In this document: piece after piece, positions 10,559-20,200 of the stretch | Numbering within the stretch: position 1 is the stretch's first letter | Layout: every line of letters starts with the position of its first letter | Assembly: GCF_000718095.1 (NCBI RefSeq) | Contig: NZ_JOEI01000019.1 | Location: 1-64,000 of the forward strand | Direction of reading: 5' to 3' | Length of the DNA: 64,000 nucleotides | From: Streptomyces scopuliridis RB72 | GTDB lineage: Bacteria; Actinomycetota; Actinomycetes; Streptomycetales; Streptomycetaceae | Notes under the pieces: model-generated | Seen by the model: the letters and a program-made list of their open reading frames with translations, nothing else | The model's database searches: none | Told to the model about the DNA's origin: nothing | Program-made: the position numbers and the translations under genes

Positions 10559-11407
10559 GTGCCCGACGGAAAACTCCTCGCCGTCAGCGATCTGCATGTC
10601 GTGTACGACGAGAACCGCGCGCTGGTCGAGGAACTGCGCCCGTCCTCGGACGACGACTGGCTGATCGTCGCGGGTGATGTCGCCGAGAAGTACACCGATA
10701 TCGAGTGGGCCCTGCGGCTGCTCAGCGAGCGGTTCACGAAGGTGATCTGGGCTCCGGGCAACCATGAGCTGTGGACCCATCCGAAGGATCCGTGCGATCT
10801 GCGCGGCGAGAAGCGCTATCTGCATCTGGTGGAGCTGTGCCGGGGGCTGGGCATCGCCACCCCGGAGGACCCCTACCTCGTGTGGCGGGGCGCCGGGGGG
10901 CCGGTGGCGGTCGCTCCGCTGTTCGTGCTCTACGACTACTCGTTCCGGGCGCCCGGCGCCACCACGATGGAGGAGTCGCTGCGGCTGGCCCATGAGGCGG
11001 GCGTGGTCTGCTCCGACGAGTACTTCCTGCACCCCGACCCGTTCTCGGGCCGGGACGCCTGGTGCCGGTCGCGGGTCGAGGAGACCGAGCGCCGGCTGTC
11101 GGCCGTCGATCCGTCCCTGCGTACGGTGCTGGTCAATCACTTCCCGCTGGTCCGTGACCCCACCCGCGTCCTGTACTACCCCGAGTTCGCGCAGTGGTGC
11201 GGTACGGAACTGACCGCCGACTGGCATGTGCGCTTCCGCGCCGCCGCCGTGGTCTACGGCCATCTGCACATCCCCCGGGTCACCCACCACGACGGGGTGC
11301 GCTTCGAGGAGGTGTCGATCGGCTATCCGCGCGAGTGGCGCAAACGCCCGCCCCGGGAGCCGCTGCGCCAGATCCTGCCCGAGCCGGCCGGACAGGCGGC
11401 CCGGTGA
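10559..11407 (+). CDS. Calcineurin-like metallophosphoesterase
   Basis: The 282-residue protein carries the five metal-binding blocks of the family in order: SDLH (residues 10-13), GD (IVAGDV), GNHE, NHFP and GHLH. It should be a two-metal phosphoesterase in the cytoplasm, since no signal peptide is seen. The substrate is unknown. The GTG start at 10559 follows AAGGACGG. The stop overlaps the GTG of the phosphopantetheinyl transferase by 4 nt, so the two are probably co-translated and may act in one process. Confidence 0.85.
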   Translation: MPDGKLLAVSDLHVVYDENRALVEELRPSSDDDWLIVAGDVAEKYTDIEWALRLLSERFTKVIWAPGNHELWTHPKDPCDLRGEKRYLHLVELCRGLGIATPEDPYLVWRGAGGPVAVAPLFVLYDYSFRAPGATTMEESLRLAHEAGVVCSDEYFLHPDPFSGRDAWCRSRVEETERRLSAVDPSLRTVLVNHFPLVRDPTRVLYYPEFAQWCGTELTADWHVRFRAAAVVYGHLHIPRVTHHDGVRFEEVSIGYPREWRKRPPREPLRQILPEPAGQAAR

Positions 11408-12087
11408 TCGGGGAGGTGCTGCCCGCCGCGGTCGCGGCCGAGGCGGCGTACGACGACGGGCGCGAGCCGGGCGAGGAGCTGTTCCCGCAGGAGAAGGCGC
11501 TGGTGGCGAACGCGGTCCCCAAGCGGCAGCGGGAGTTCACCACGGTACGGTTCCTGGCCCGGCGCGCGATGCGCCGTCTGGGCCAGCGGCCCGTGCCGCT
11601 GCTGCCCAACCGGCGCGGGGCGCCGCAGTGGCCGGAAGGCATCGTCGGGAGCATGACGCACTGCGACGGCTACCGCGCCGCGGTCGTGGCCAGGTCCGAG
11701 GGAACAGTGGCGCTCGGTATCGACGCGGAGCCCGACGCGCCGCTGCCCGAGGGCGTGCTGGATGTCGTCACGCTGCCGGCCGAGCGGACGTGGATCGCGT
11801 CGCTGACCGAGCGTCACCCCGGGGTCAGCTATGACCGGCTGATTTTCAGCGCCAAGGAGAGCGTTTTCAAGGTGTGGTATCCGCTCACCGGGCGCGAACT
11901 CGACTTCTCCGAGGCGGAAATCGACATCGATCCGGTCGAACGGACCTTTCAGGCAAGGCTTCTGGTACCGGGCCCCTTCGTGAATGGCCGTCATATCGGT
12001 GAATTCCAGGGCCGTTGGATCGCGGATCGGGGCCTGGTGGCCACCGCCATCCATGTGGCATCTGAATCGTCATCAGTTTTTCATTGA
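11404..12087 (+). CDS. Sfp-type 4'-phosphopantetheinyl transferase (NysF-like position)
   Basis: This 227-residue enzyme transfers phosphopantetheine from CoA to carrier proteins of PKS or NRPS. It shows the family motifs GSMTHC, GIDAEP (metal-binding Asp and Glu) and FSAKESVFK (the W/F-xxKE motif). The GTG at 11404 overlaps the preceding stop. Longer upstream frames would run through the metallophosphoesterase. Its place beyond the ABC genes resembles nysF in the nystatin cluster. It could prime the adjacent modular PKS and also serve other carrier proteins; the PUFA-like synthase carries its own PPTase domain. Confidence 0.9.
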   Translation: MIGEVLPAAVAAEAAYDDGREPGEELFPQEKALVANAVPKRQREFTTVRFLARRAMRRLGQRPVPLLPNRRGAPQWPEGIVGSMTHCDGYRAAVVARSEGTVALGIDAEPDAPLPEGVLDVVTLPAERTWIASLTERHPGVSYDRLIFSAKESVFKVWYPLTGRELDFSEAEIDIDPVERTFQARLLVPGPFVNGRHIGEFQGRWIADRGLVATAIHVASESSSVFH

Positions 12088-12162
12088 ATCCCTCATCACT
12101 CGCCGCCGTGAACTGCTATCCAAGTGGGGTCCTTGTCCCCCCACCCCTGGAGAAGCATCTCC

Positions 12163-12963
12163 GTGCGTTCAATAAAGGCACTGTTCGCCGTCCTTCTGGC
12201 AATCGTCGCGGCGGTCACGATTTCGCCCACCGCCTACGCGGCCAACGGTAAGTACGTGGCGCTGGGTGACTCGTACGCGGTCGCTCCCGGTACCCGTACG
12301 TACGACAACCCCAACGACCCGTGCCGCCGGGGCCCGCTGACCTACCCACGGCTGTGGGCGGCTCAGCACAGCTCGGTGGCGTTCGTCGAGGCGTCGTGCT
12401 CGGGTGCGACCACGACCGATGTGATCAACTCCCAGATACCGCAGCTCACGGCGGACACCACACTGGTGACGCTGCAGGTCGGCGGCAATGACGTCGGCTT
12501 CGTCGACGTACTGACGAACTGCATCCTCACCATCGACGACCGCGACTGCATCAACGGCGTCGAGGCGGCCAAGCAGGCGGCGCAGTCCGTCCTGTCCCCC
12601 GCGCTCGCGCAGACCTACGGGGCGGTGCGCGCCGCCGCCCCCAACGCGAGAGTCATCGTCATCGGATATCCCCGGCTCTACACCATCGGAGGTTCCTGCG
12701 GCATATTCGGACTGAGCGACGCCGAGCGTACCGCCATGAACTCCGCGGCCGACACCCTGGCCTCTGTCATGTCCAGCCGTGCGGCGGCCGCCGGTTTCGA
12801 ATTCCTGGACGCACGACCGGTATTCGACCCGCACACGATCTGCTCGTCCGGTTCCACCTGGGTCACCAGCCTGGAATGGGACAAGATTAACGAGTCCTAC
12901 CACCCGAACGCCGCGGGCCACCGCGACGGTTATCTGGCCGCTCTGAACGCCCGCACCGGCTGA
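12163..12963 (+). CDS. Secreted SGNH/GDSL-type lipase or esterase
   Basis: The 266-residue precursor has a Sec signal peptide ending AYA (cleavage near residue 26). SGNH blocks follow: GDSYA with the nucleophile Ser near 37, GGNDVG (blocks II/III) and the C-terminal YHPNAAGH with the catalytic His. Six cysteines suggest three disulfides, as in Streptomyces extracellular lipases. It should act outside the cell on acyl esters. The GTG at 12163 follows a GGAGAAG site at good spacing; an upstream ATG at 12124 would put extra residues before the signal. It is convergent with the exporter gene of the next operon and shares its terminator. Confidence 0.88.
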   Translation: MRSIKALFAVLLAIVAAVTISPTAYAANGKYVALGDSYAVAPGTRTYDNPNDPCRRGPLTYPRLWAAQHSSVAFVEASCSGATTTDVINSQIPQLTADTTLVTLQVGGNDVGFVDVLTNCILTIDDRDCINGVEAAKQAAQSVLSPALAQTYGAVRAAAPNARVIVIGYPRLYTIGGSCGIFGLSDAERTAMNSAADTLASVMSSRAAAAGFEFLDARPVFDPHTICSSGSTWVTSLEWDKINESYHPNAAGHRDGYLAALNARTG

Positions 12964-12999
12964 CGGAACGACCGGCCGACCGGCCTACGGATTGAATAA

Positions 13000-13037
13000 G
13001 TGGGGGCGTTCCGCTTTCTTGCGCGGAACGCCCCCAC
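13000..13037. terminator. Strong bidirectional terminator hairpin
   Basis: Two perfect 15-bp arms, GTGGGGGCGTTCCGC (13000-13014) and GCGGAACGCCCCCAC (13023-13037), enclose an 8-nt loop. They lie between the convergent SGNH hydrolase gene (stop 12963) and the minus-strand ABC gene (stop 13053). The hairpin can end both transcripts and marks the boundary of the PUFA-like operon. Confidence 0.85.
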
Positions 13038-13052
13038 TGCCGTATCCCTTTG

Positions 13053-14903
13053 TCAGCGCGGCACGTCGGCCAATTCGCTGATGTCCTCATTACCTTCGCT
13101 CACCAGCATCTGGGAGGAGGCGAGTTCGCGGTAGAGGACATCGGCCTCGACCAGCTCCGCGTGGGTCCCCGCGGCGCGCACCAGACCGTGTTCCAGGACC
13201 ACGATCTGGTCGGCGCCGGTCACGGTGGAGAGCCGGTGCGCGATCAGGATCACGGTGCAGCGCCGGGCCGCCTGGTCCACCGCCTCCCGCAGCGCCCGCT
13301 CGTTGCTCGCGTCGAGCTGGGCGGTGGCCTCGTCCAGGAGCAGCACCTCCGGCCGGCGCAGCAGGGCACGCGCGATGGCCAGCCGCTGGCGCTCACCGCC
13401 CGACAGGGTGACGCCGCGGTTGCCGACCTCCGTGCGCAGTCCGTCGGGCAGCCGGTCGATCAGGGTGTCGAGCCGGGTGAGCCGCAGGACCTCCGCGATG
13501 TCCTCGTCCGACGCGCCGGTCGCCGCGTAGCGCAGATTGTCCTCGATGGTGCCGGCCATCACCGGCGATTCCTGCTCCACATAGGCGATGCGCCTGCGCA
13601 CCTCCGACCGGGGCAGGGTGGCGATGTCGACGCCGTCGATCCGGATCTGTCCCGACGCCGGTTCGTGGAAGCGCTGGAGCAGGGCGAACATCGTGGTCTT
13701 GCCCGCGCCGGAGAGTCCGACCAGCGCCGTCTGGGTACCGCCGGGGACGGTGTACGAGATACCGCGCAGGGCGGGTGCGCGGCCGGGGTAGGAGAACCGT
13801 ACGTCCCGGAACTCGACCGGGGGCGCGCCGGGCGCGGCCACGGCGGCGAGCCGTTCGCGCGGGTCGTCCACGTCGTCCTCGACCGGCATGTGCTTGACCT
13901 GCTCGATACGGCCGACGGCGCCGAGCCCCTGTTGCAGCATGCTCAGGCCGGCGACCAGTGAGCCGACCGGGCTCGCCAGATAGAACACGTACAGCAGGAA
14001 GGCGATCAGGGCGGAGGCTTCGAGGCTGCCGGCGGCCACCAGCGCGCCGCCCACGCCGAGCACCGCGAGGAACGCGGCCTGGATGGACACTCCGGAGAGG
14101 ACCTTCACCAGCGCGACATAGCGCGCGCCGGCCAGTCCGGCGCGGTAGGCACCCTCGATCGCGTCTCCGGCGCGCTCGGTCTCCCTGCCCTCGGCGCCAT
14201 TGGCCTTCACGGTCCTGGCGGCGCCGAGCGTACGGTCCAGCGCGGCGCCCACCGCGCCGACCGACTCCTGGGCGCGGGCGACCGCTTCACGGATCCGGGG
14301 CAGGACGAGCACCATGACCAGCGCGACGGCGATCAGCACGGCGGCGGTGACCCCGAGCAGTCCCAGATGCACCACGCCCATCAGGACCACCGCGCCGAGG
14401 ATGCTGAGCACTCCGTTGGAGACCATCACCAGCCCTTCGGTGGCGGCGTTCTGGACGAGCGCGCTGTCGGAGGTGACGCGGGAGATGAGGTCGCCCGGAG
14501 GACGGCGGTCCAGCTCGGGTACGCGCAGCCGTATCAGCCGGAACACCAGGTCGCGGCGGATCTGCCGGACCACCCGTTCCGAGGTGCGCTGCTGCCACCA
14601 GGACTGGAGTCCGGTGAGCCCGGCGCCCAGGACGACGAGCGCGGCCAGCAGGAGCACGGGCCCGAGCACCCCGCGCCCGTCGCTCAGTCCGTCCAGTACG
14701 TGCTGGGCCACCAGCGGCTGTACGAGTCCGGCCGCGCTGGCGGCCAGCACGAGCAGCAGGGTGGCGAGCAGCACCGTCCGGTGCGGGCGGGCGTAGCGCA
14801 GCAGTACGCGCAGCGGGGGCGTCGCGGGCGGCTCAGGGGTCTGGGCCGGCGCGGGTGGCTGAGGGGTCTCAGCCGTCGCGGGAGGAGCGGAAGCCGTTGT
14901 CAT
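13053..14903 (-). CDS. ABC exporter with fused membrane and ATPase domains
   Basis: The 616-residue half-transporter starts with a Pro/Ala-rich cytoplasmic stretch (about 35 residues). A six-helix membrane domain follows, then an ATPase with Walker A GLSGAGKTT, signature LSGGERQ and Walker B LLLDEATAQLD. All catalytic residues are canonical, so it probably works as a homodimer. ATG 14903 fits family length; open frame extends further upstream but runs through the glycosyltransferase gene. It is the last gene of the operon that begins with the PUFA-like synthase, 56 nt after the glycosyltransferase. Export of the glycosylated lipid is the simplest role (inferred). Confidence 0.87.
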   Translation of the reverse strand: MTTASAPPATAETPQPPAPAQTPEPPATPPLRVLLRYARPHRTVLLATLLLVLAASAAGLVQPLVAQHVLDGLSDGRGVLGPVLLLAALVVLGAGLTGLQSWWQQRTSERVVRQIRRDLVFRLIRLRVPELDRRPPGDLISRVTSDSALVQNAATEGLVMVSNGVLSILGAVVLMGVVHLGLLGVTAAVLIAVALVMVLVLPRIREAVARAQESVGAVGAALDRTLGAARTVKANGAEGRETERAGDAIEGAYRAGLAGARYVALVKVLSGVSIQAAFLAVLGVGGALVAAGSLEASALIAFLLYVFYLASPVGSLVAGLSMLQQGLGAVGRIEQVKHMPVEDDVDDPRERLAAVAAPGAPPVEFRDVRFSYPGRAPALRGISYTVPGGTQTALVGLSGAGKTTMFALLQRFHEPASGQIRIDGVDIATLPRSEVRRRIAYVEQESPVMAGTIEDNLRYAATGASDEDIAEVLRLTRLDTLIDRLPDGLRTEVGNRGVTLSGGERQRLAIARALLRRPEVLLLDEATAQLDASNERALREAVDQAARRCTVILIAHRLSTVTGADQIVVLEHGLVRAAGTHAELVEADVLYRELASSQMLVSEGNEDISELADVPR

Positions 14904-14959
14904 GGGAGGTCCCGGGTTCGCTGGTCGGGAGGGGTGATCACCGGTGGGGAGTGGGGTGT

Positions 14960-16150
14960 TCAGTGGGTCGCGGGTATGGGTGCGGGCGCGTGCTGCGCCG
15001 CGATCCGCTCCAGGTGGCCGGCGGCGGTGACATGGCCGCCCGCCGCGCGGAAGGACCGGCCGATCGCCTCGGCGGCGGCGCGGTGGCCGCCGGCGCTGTC
15101 CAGTACGGTTTCGACGGCCGTGGCCAGCCGGGCGGCGTTCACCCGGTTGAAGCGGACCCGCACCCCCGCGCCCGCGTCGACCACCTGCTGCGCGACGATG
15201 GGCTGGTCGTCGCGGATGGGGGCGAGGACGAGCGGCAGCCCGTGCCAGAGCGACTCGCACACGGTGTTGTGTCCGGCGTGGCAGACGACGGCGTCGGCCC
15301 GTGCCAGCAGGTCGAGTTGGGGAACATGGGCACGTACGAGGACTCCCGGTGGCACCGCGGAGAGCGTATGGCCGGGGTCGACCACGACGCCCTGCACCGC
15401 GTCCCCGAGCCCGTCGAGCGCGCTGACCGCCTCCGCCAGGAACCGGCCGCCCGCGTCCGCGTTGGCCGTGCCGAGCGAGACGAGCACGGTGGGACGCCCC
15501 GGATCCAGCTCGTCCCACGGGAAGTCGGAGCGGTCGGCGCGGGGGGCGATGGCCGGTCCGACCAGATGCGTCCGCTCCCAGGGCAGCGGCGCGTCACCGA
15601 GCAGTTCGCGGCCGGTGAAGGCGATGACACCGTACGGGGAGAACCGCGGGTCGGCCGTGCCCGCCGGGTCGCCGATCCGTGCGCGCAGCCCGCCCAGCAG
15701 CTCACCGAGCCAGGCGGCCACCTTGGGCATCCCGGCCAGCGGGTCGATGAGTTCGGCCGAGGTGGTCGCGGAGGTGACATAGGGGATGCCCTTGCGCTCC
15801 GCGATCAGCGCGCCCGCCACGGCGTGCTGGTCGCCGAGGACAACATCCGGGCGGAACGCGTCGATGGCGGCCTCGATGCCCGGCGCCATCAGGTCGGCCA
15901 GCGGTACGAAGAACTCCTCCCAGAGGAACCGGAAGGCGGCGGGTCCGGTCAGCTCCGGCGGCCTGACCAGTCCGCCCGCGGGCATGGGGCAGTCGAAGAC
16001 CGTGACGTCCCGGCCGGCGAGCCGGTGGATCTGGTCGGCGTGGCCGGCCCATGCCACCGGGTGCCCCCGCCGGGCGAGTTCGCCGGCCACCCCGACCAGC
16101 GGGTTGACATGCCCGACCAGCGGCGGGACGACGAGCAGGAAGCGGGTCAC
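14960..16150 (-). CDS. MGT-family UDP-sugar-dependent glycosyltransferase (GT1)
   Basis: This 396-residue GT-B enzyme resembles macrolide glycosyltransferases. It starts with FLLVVPPLVGHVNPLVG (acceptor domain). The C-terminal donor signature is HAGHNTVCESLWHGLPLVLA followed by RDDQPIVAQQV. It should move a sugar from a nucleotide sugar to a hydroxyl of a small molecule in the cytoplasm. The GTG at 16150 overlaps the TGA of the hydrolase gene by 4 nt. Within the operon it probably glycosylates the released acyl product. Self-resistance by glycosylation is an alternative role. Confidence 0.88.
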   Translation of the reverse strand: MTRFLLVVPPLVGHVNPLVGVAGELARRGHPVAWAGHADQIHRLAGRDVTVFDCPMPAGGLVRPPELTGPAAFRFLWEEFFVPLADLMAPGIEAAIDAFRPDVVLGDQHAVAGALIAERKGIPYVTSATTSAELIDPLAGMPKVAAWLGELLGGLRARIGDPAGTADPRFSPYGVIAFTGRELLGDAPLPWERTHLVGPAIAPRADRSDFPWDELDPGRPTVLVSLGTANADAGGRFLAEAVSALDGLGDAVQGVVVDPGHTLSAVPPGVLVRAHVPQLDLLARADAVVCHAGHNTVCESLWHGLPLVLAPIRDDQPIVAQQVVDAGAGVRVRFNRVNAARLATAVETVLDSAGGHRAAAEAIGRSFRAAGGHVTAAGHLERIAAQHAPAPIPATH

Positions 16151-16956
16151 CGCACCGCCCCGGCGAGCGTGTGATCCCGGATCCACTCCAGGATCAGGTC
16201 CCGGGTCTCCTCGGTCCGCTCCACGAGTACGGAGTGGCCCTGCTCGGCGAGGACCACGGTGCGGCAGGACGCCAGCTTGGCTTCCAGGGAGTCGACTTGG
16301 GCGCTCAGACCGGACTCGTCGCCGAAGATGGCCAGGACCGGGCAGTTGAGCGCGGAGAGATCGTCGTCGATGACGCGCCCCGCCGGGATGTCCTCGGCGA
16401 GGGTGGTGACCCGCAGGATACGGCTGGCGCCCCGGGAGAGCCGGGCGGTGTGCGCGCCGTGATGGGCGGAGATCCAGCCGATGACATCCTCGCGGGAGAG
16501 CTGGCTCTTGGCGTCGGCCAGCCCGTCTGCCATGTGCCGGGTCCACTCCGCGACCGGCGGCTCGGACTCGATCATGGTGACCGTGGCGACCCGGTCGGGG
16601 TGCCAGGCGGCGAGCGCGGCGGCCACCGTACCGCCGAAGGAGTTGCCGACGACATGCACCCGACGGGTCTCGCCGAGCGCGTCGAGCAGCCCGGCGAGGT
16701 CGCCGACGAAGGACTCCAGACGGTAGCCGGTGGCCGGCCGGTCGCTGCGGCCGTGGCCGCGCAGGTCGTACATGATCACGTCGAAGCCCGCGGCGGCGAA
16801 GGCCGGGCCGAGGGTGAAGTAGTAGCTGGCCAGGCTGTCGGTGAGCAGGCCGTGCACGAACACGACAACGTCCGGTTCACTGCCGTCCGCGGGCCGGCCG
16901 GCGGCGGGGAGCCGCTGCACATGCGTGGTGATCTCGCCCGTACGTATCTTGGTCAT
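16147..16956 (-). CDS. Alpha/beta-hydrolase, possible chain-releasing thioesterase
   Basis: The 269-residue protein has the alpha/beta-hydrolase pattern: oxyanion strand VVVFVHGLL, nucleophile elbow GNSFGG (Ser about residue 104), acid FGDES and catalytic His in EQGHS. No signal peptide is seen, so it is cytoplasmic. The operon has no recognisable thioesterase domain, so this enzyme may hydrolyse the acyl chain from the ACP; this is inference from context. It lies 4 nt after the ACP stop and overlaps the glycosyltransferase start. Confidence 0.83.
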   Translation of the reverse strand: MTKIRTGEITTHVQRLPAAGRPADGSEPDVVVFVHGLLTDSLASYYFTLGPAFAAAGFDVIMYDLRGHGRSDRPATGYRLESFVGDLAGLLDALGETRRVHVVGNSFGGTVAAALAAWHPDRVATVTMIESEPPVAEWTRHMADGLADAKSQLSREDVIGWISAHHGAHTARLSRGASRILRVTTLAEDIPAGRVIDDDLSALNCPVLAIFGDESGLSAQVDSLEAKLASCRTVVLAEQGHSVLVERTEETRDLILEWIRDHTLAGAVR

Positions 16957-16960
16957 CGGC

Positions 16961-17296
16961 TCAGCCCTGCCCGTTGGCGCGCAGCGACGCCGCGACGTAG
17001 TCGGCCAGCTCGCCGACGGTGAGGGCGATGATCTCGTCGAGTTCGAGATCGGCGATGAAGAGGGCGAGGTTGACCCGGTCCCCGTAGTGCTCGCGCAGGA
17101 CGCCGGCGAGCGTCACGAGATCGATGCTCTCCAGTTCGAGGTCGTCGTGGAAGGTGGTCTCCCGGCTGATCTCGGCGTCGTCGAGACCGTCCTCCTCCAG
17201 CAGTTCGCGCAGCATGCGGGTGATGTCCGCCAGCACAGCGGCATCATCGGTGTCCAGCGGCTCCGTGGTCATGATCCCGATCGCCTCAGTGCTCAT
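16961..17296 (-). CDS. Free-standing acyl carrier protein
   Basis: This 111-residue acidic protein has the carrier-protein helix pattern. The phosphopantetheine site is in LELESIDLVTL (Ser about residue 57), where the common D-S-L is E-S-I. The ATG at 17296 lies inside the last codons of the preceding synthase gene (11-nt overlap), which indicates translational coupling. It may be the working ACP of this synthase, which matters because the ACP region inside the large PKS protein is truncated in this sequence. Confidence 0.9.
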   Translation of the reverse strand: MSTEAIGIMTTEPLDTDDAAVLADITRMLRELLEEDGLDDAEISRETTFHDDLELESIDLVTLAGVLREHYGDRVNLALFIADLELDEIIALTVGELADYVAASLRANGQG

Positions 17297-20200
17297 CAGA
17301 CTCTCCTGTCTCGTTGTCATCAGTCGTCCAGGCGACGATGTACTGCCGTTCGGGCAGTCCCGGTGGATTGGCCACCTGCCGCACACTCACCTCGTACGCC
17401 CGGCCCTCGGTCACCACGCGCAGCCTCTCCGCGTCCGCCGCCACCACGCGGTAGTCGGCGGGCCGGCCGCGCAGACCGGTACCGCGTGCCTTGGCGACGG
17501 CCTCCTTGGCCGTCCAGAACCGGGTGAACCAGCCGGGCCCGCTCTCCGGATCCGCGGCCACCAGCCGGTCCAGCAGGGCCAGTTCGCCGCTGTCGCAGGC
17601 CATCTCGGCGGCGGACCTCGGCCGGTCGGTGATCTCCTCGATGTCGATCCCGCACGCGCCGCGCCGGGCGAGGGCCACGCCGGTCTCCCGGCAGTGCGCG
17701 ATCGACACGGTCAGCTCGCCCAGCGCGCGTCCGTGCACCCCGTGGGCGAGGGGCCGTCCTGTGGCGTCGTTGCGTACGGCGATCTCGGCCGGATAGATGT
17801 CGTCCGCGCCCTCGCCCCACAGCAGTCCGCGGACCGCGTCCTTGGCGGCGACCCGGCCGAGCAGCCACTGACGGCGCCGGACGGGAGGCAGCGCGTCATA
17901 GCCGGCGCGTTCGGCGCCGCCGAGCATATTGCGCATGATCAGCTCGCGGGTGGCCAGGTCGGGCCAGCGCTCGTGCACCTTCGTCCAGCCCCCGGGCTCG
18001 GCCGTGGAGAGGGTGTTGCGGCCCGGGAAGCGGTCCACCGCACGGATGTTGGGGTCGGTGTCGAACCTCCGGTCCTGCCAGCCGGTGAACTCCGCCCAGA
18101 CCCGGCCCTCATGGACGAGCTGCATGTCCGCGGTGAGGGTGAGGTCGGTGACCTCGGTGATCCGGATCAGACAGTCCAGCCGTTCGCCCGGCTTCGGTTC
18201 GGGCCCGTGGAAGCGGATCCGGTCCATCCCGATCGGGAAGACCGTGGTGCGCTCGGTGAGCGTCGCCATGATCCAGTAGCCGAGGAGCTGTCCGACGTTG
18301 TCGAGCAGGGCGCCGGGGGCGTCCGGCGCGGTGATGACGCCCCGTACCGACAGATCGCCGAGGGCGGTCAGTTCGCTGACGCCCTGGAAGCGCGGTCCGT
18401 GGAACATCCACCGTTCGCTGTAGAGCTGTTCGGCCCGCAGCCCGGGGGTGCGTTCGGCGGCCGGGTCCACCGGCCACGGCGCGGGCGGTTCCGTGTAGCG
18501 CGGGGCCAGTTCGACCACCGCCCGGGAGTAGCCGGTCAGGCTCACCTCGACCCGGTCGGGCGCCTGCCGCCGTACCACCACCGGTACGTCGACGGACGGC
18601 ATGGCCTCGATCCACTTCAGCAGCCGTACCTCGTGCACGGCGACGGCCCGCGTTCCGGGGACGGCGCGTTCGGCGATGTCCATGAGGTGGCCGATGACCG
18701 TGGTGGCGGGCACGATCGGCCAGCGGTCGGCCTCGTCGGGCCAGCCGGGACGCTGCCGGAAGAAGCAGTGGTCGAGCAGATAGGGCATCGTGTCGACGTC
18801 GACCCGCAGCACCTCGGGGACCGGCGCCACGGCCGGAGCGGGGACGGGGGCGGGTGAGCCCGTCGAGGGTCCCCGGCGGGCCGGGGCGGTACGACGGTGC
18901 GCGGCGCCCGCGCCGATGAGTTCGTTCGCGATGGCCGCGGTGTCGTTCAGCAGCGCGGAGAGTTCGGCGGCCACCGGGAACCGCGCGCCGGCCCGGCCGA
19001 GCAGCTCCAGCGCCCCGCCGTCCGCGACCGAGAGCGCGGGCGAGGCGGCGGGGGTGACGGGCCGGGGCACGATCCCGGTCAGTGCTTTCCTGGTCCCCTC
19101 GGGCAGGGAGACGAGCGCCCCGCCGAGATCCAGCCGGACCCCGGCCCGGGCAGACCGCGCGGACGCGGTCGCCTTCGAGGTCACGGGTCCCAGCAGCGGG
19201 GCGACGTCGGGCGCGGCGCCGTCCACCCAGAGCGCGGTGACCACCCGGCGCAGCTGCGCCAGACTGTCCCTGGCCGTGGAGTGCGCGGAGACGACGAGCC
19301 GGTCCTCGCCCGCCAGGGTGTCGTCGATCAGCGAGCCGAGCTGCCCCGCGCCCAGCTGGATGAACGCGCGGTACCCCGCCTCGTGCATCGCGGCGATCAT
19401 GAGCCTGAACCGCACCGGTTCGAGCAGATGCCGGACGAACAGCTCCCGTACGGCGGCCGGTTCGGCCGGGTAGAGCGCGGCGGTCGTCGCGGACCAGACC
19501 GGGGTGGACTGCGGATGGAGGGTGTACGTCTCCGCCGCGCGCCGGATCGGATCGAGGTACGGCGCGAGCATCGGGGTGTGGAAGCCGGACCGGAACGGCA
19601 GCACCTGCCCGATCACCCCCTGGGCCCGGAAGCGCTGGACCAGCTCACCGACGGCCTCCTCCGGGCCGCAGATCATCGACTGGTTCGGCGCGTTGTCGTG
19701 CGAGAGCACCACGTCGGTACGCCCGCCCAGCTCGGCCAGCACCTTGTCGGCGGGCATGCCGAGCACGGCGAAGGCCGCGCCGGGGACGCGCAGCGCGTCC
19801 GGGTCGAAGCCCGCGAGGAAGGTGTCCACCTCGTCGGCGGCGTGGATGCCGCCGCAGGCCATGGCGGTCCACTCCCCCACGCTGTGCCCGGCGACCGCGT
19901 CGGGCACGACGGCGAGCCTGCGCAGCGCGGTGTCGAGGACGCGCCCGAGCTGGAACACCGCGGCTCCGTGCCGTCCCACGTCACCGACCCTGGCGTCCTC
20001 GCCGGCCGACCACGGGAGGCCGAACCGCTCGGCCAGCTCGGCCACTTGGGGCTCGAACTCCGCTTCGAGGCCGGGGAAGACGAACGCGGTCCGCCCGCCG
20101 CCGGCCGGGCCGAGCAGCGGGCGCGGGCTGAACCACACATCGCTGCGTCCGCGCCAGGCGGCGCCCTTGGTCACGGCCTTGCGTGCCAGCTTCAGCCGGC

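Noticed and set aside
8597..11290. Long minus-strand open frame opposite the ABC and metallophosphoesterase genes
   Set aside because: The plus-strand genes have full family motifs; the antisense product has none.
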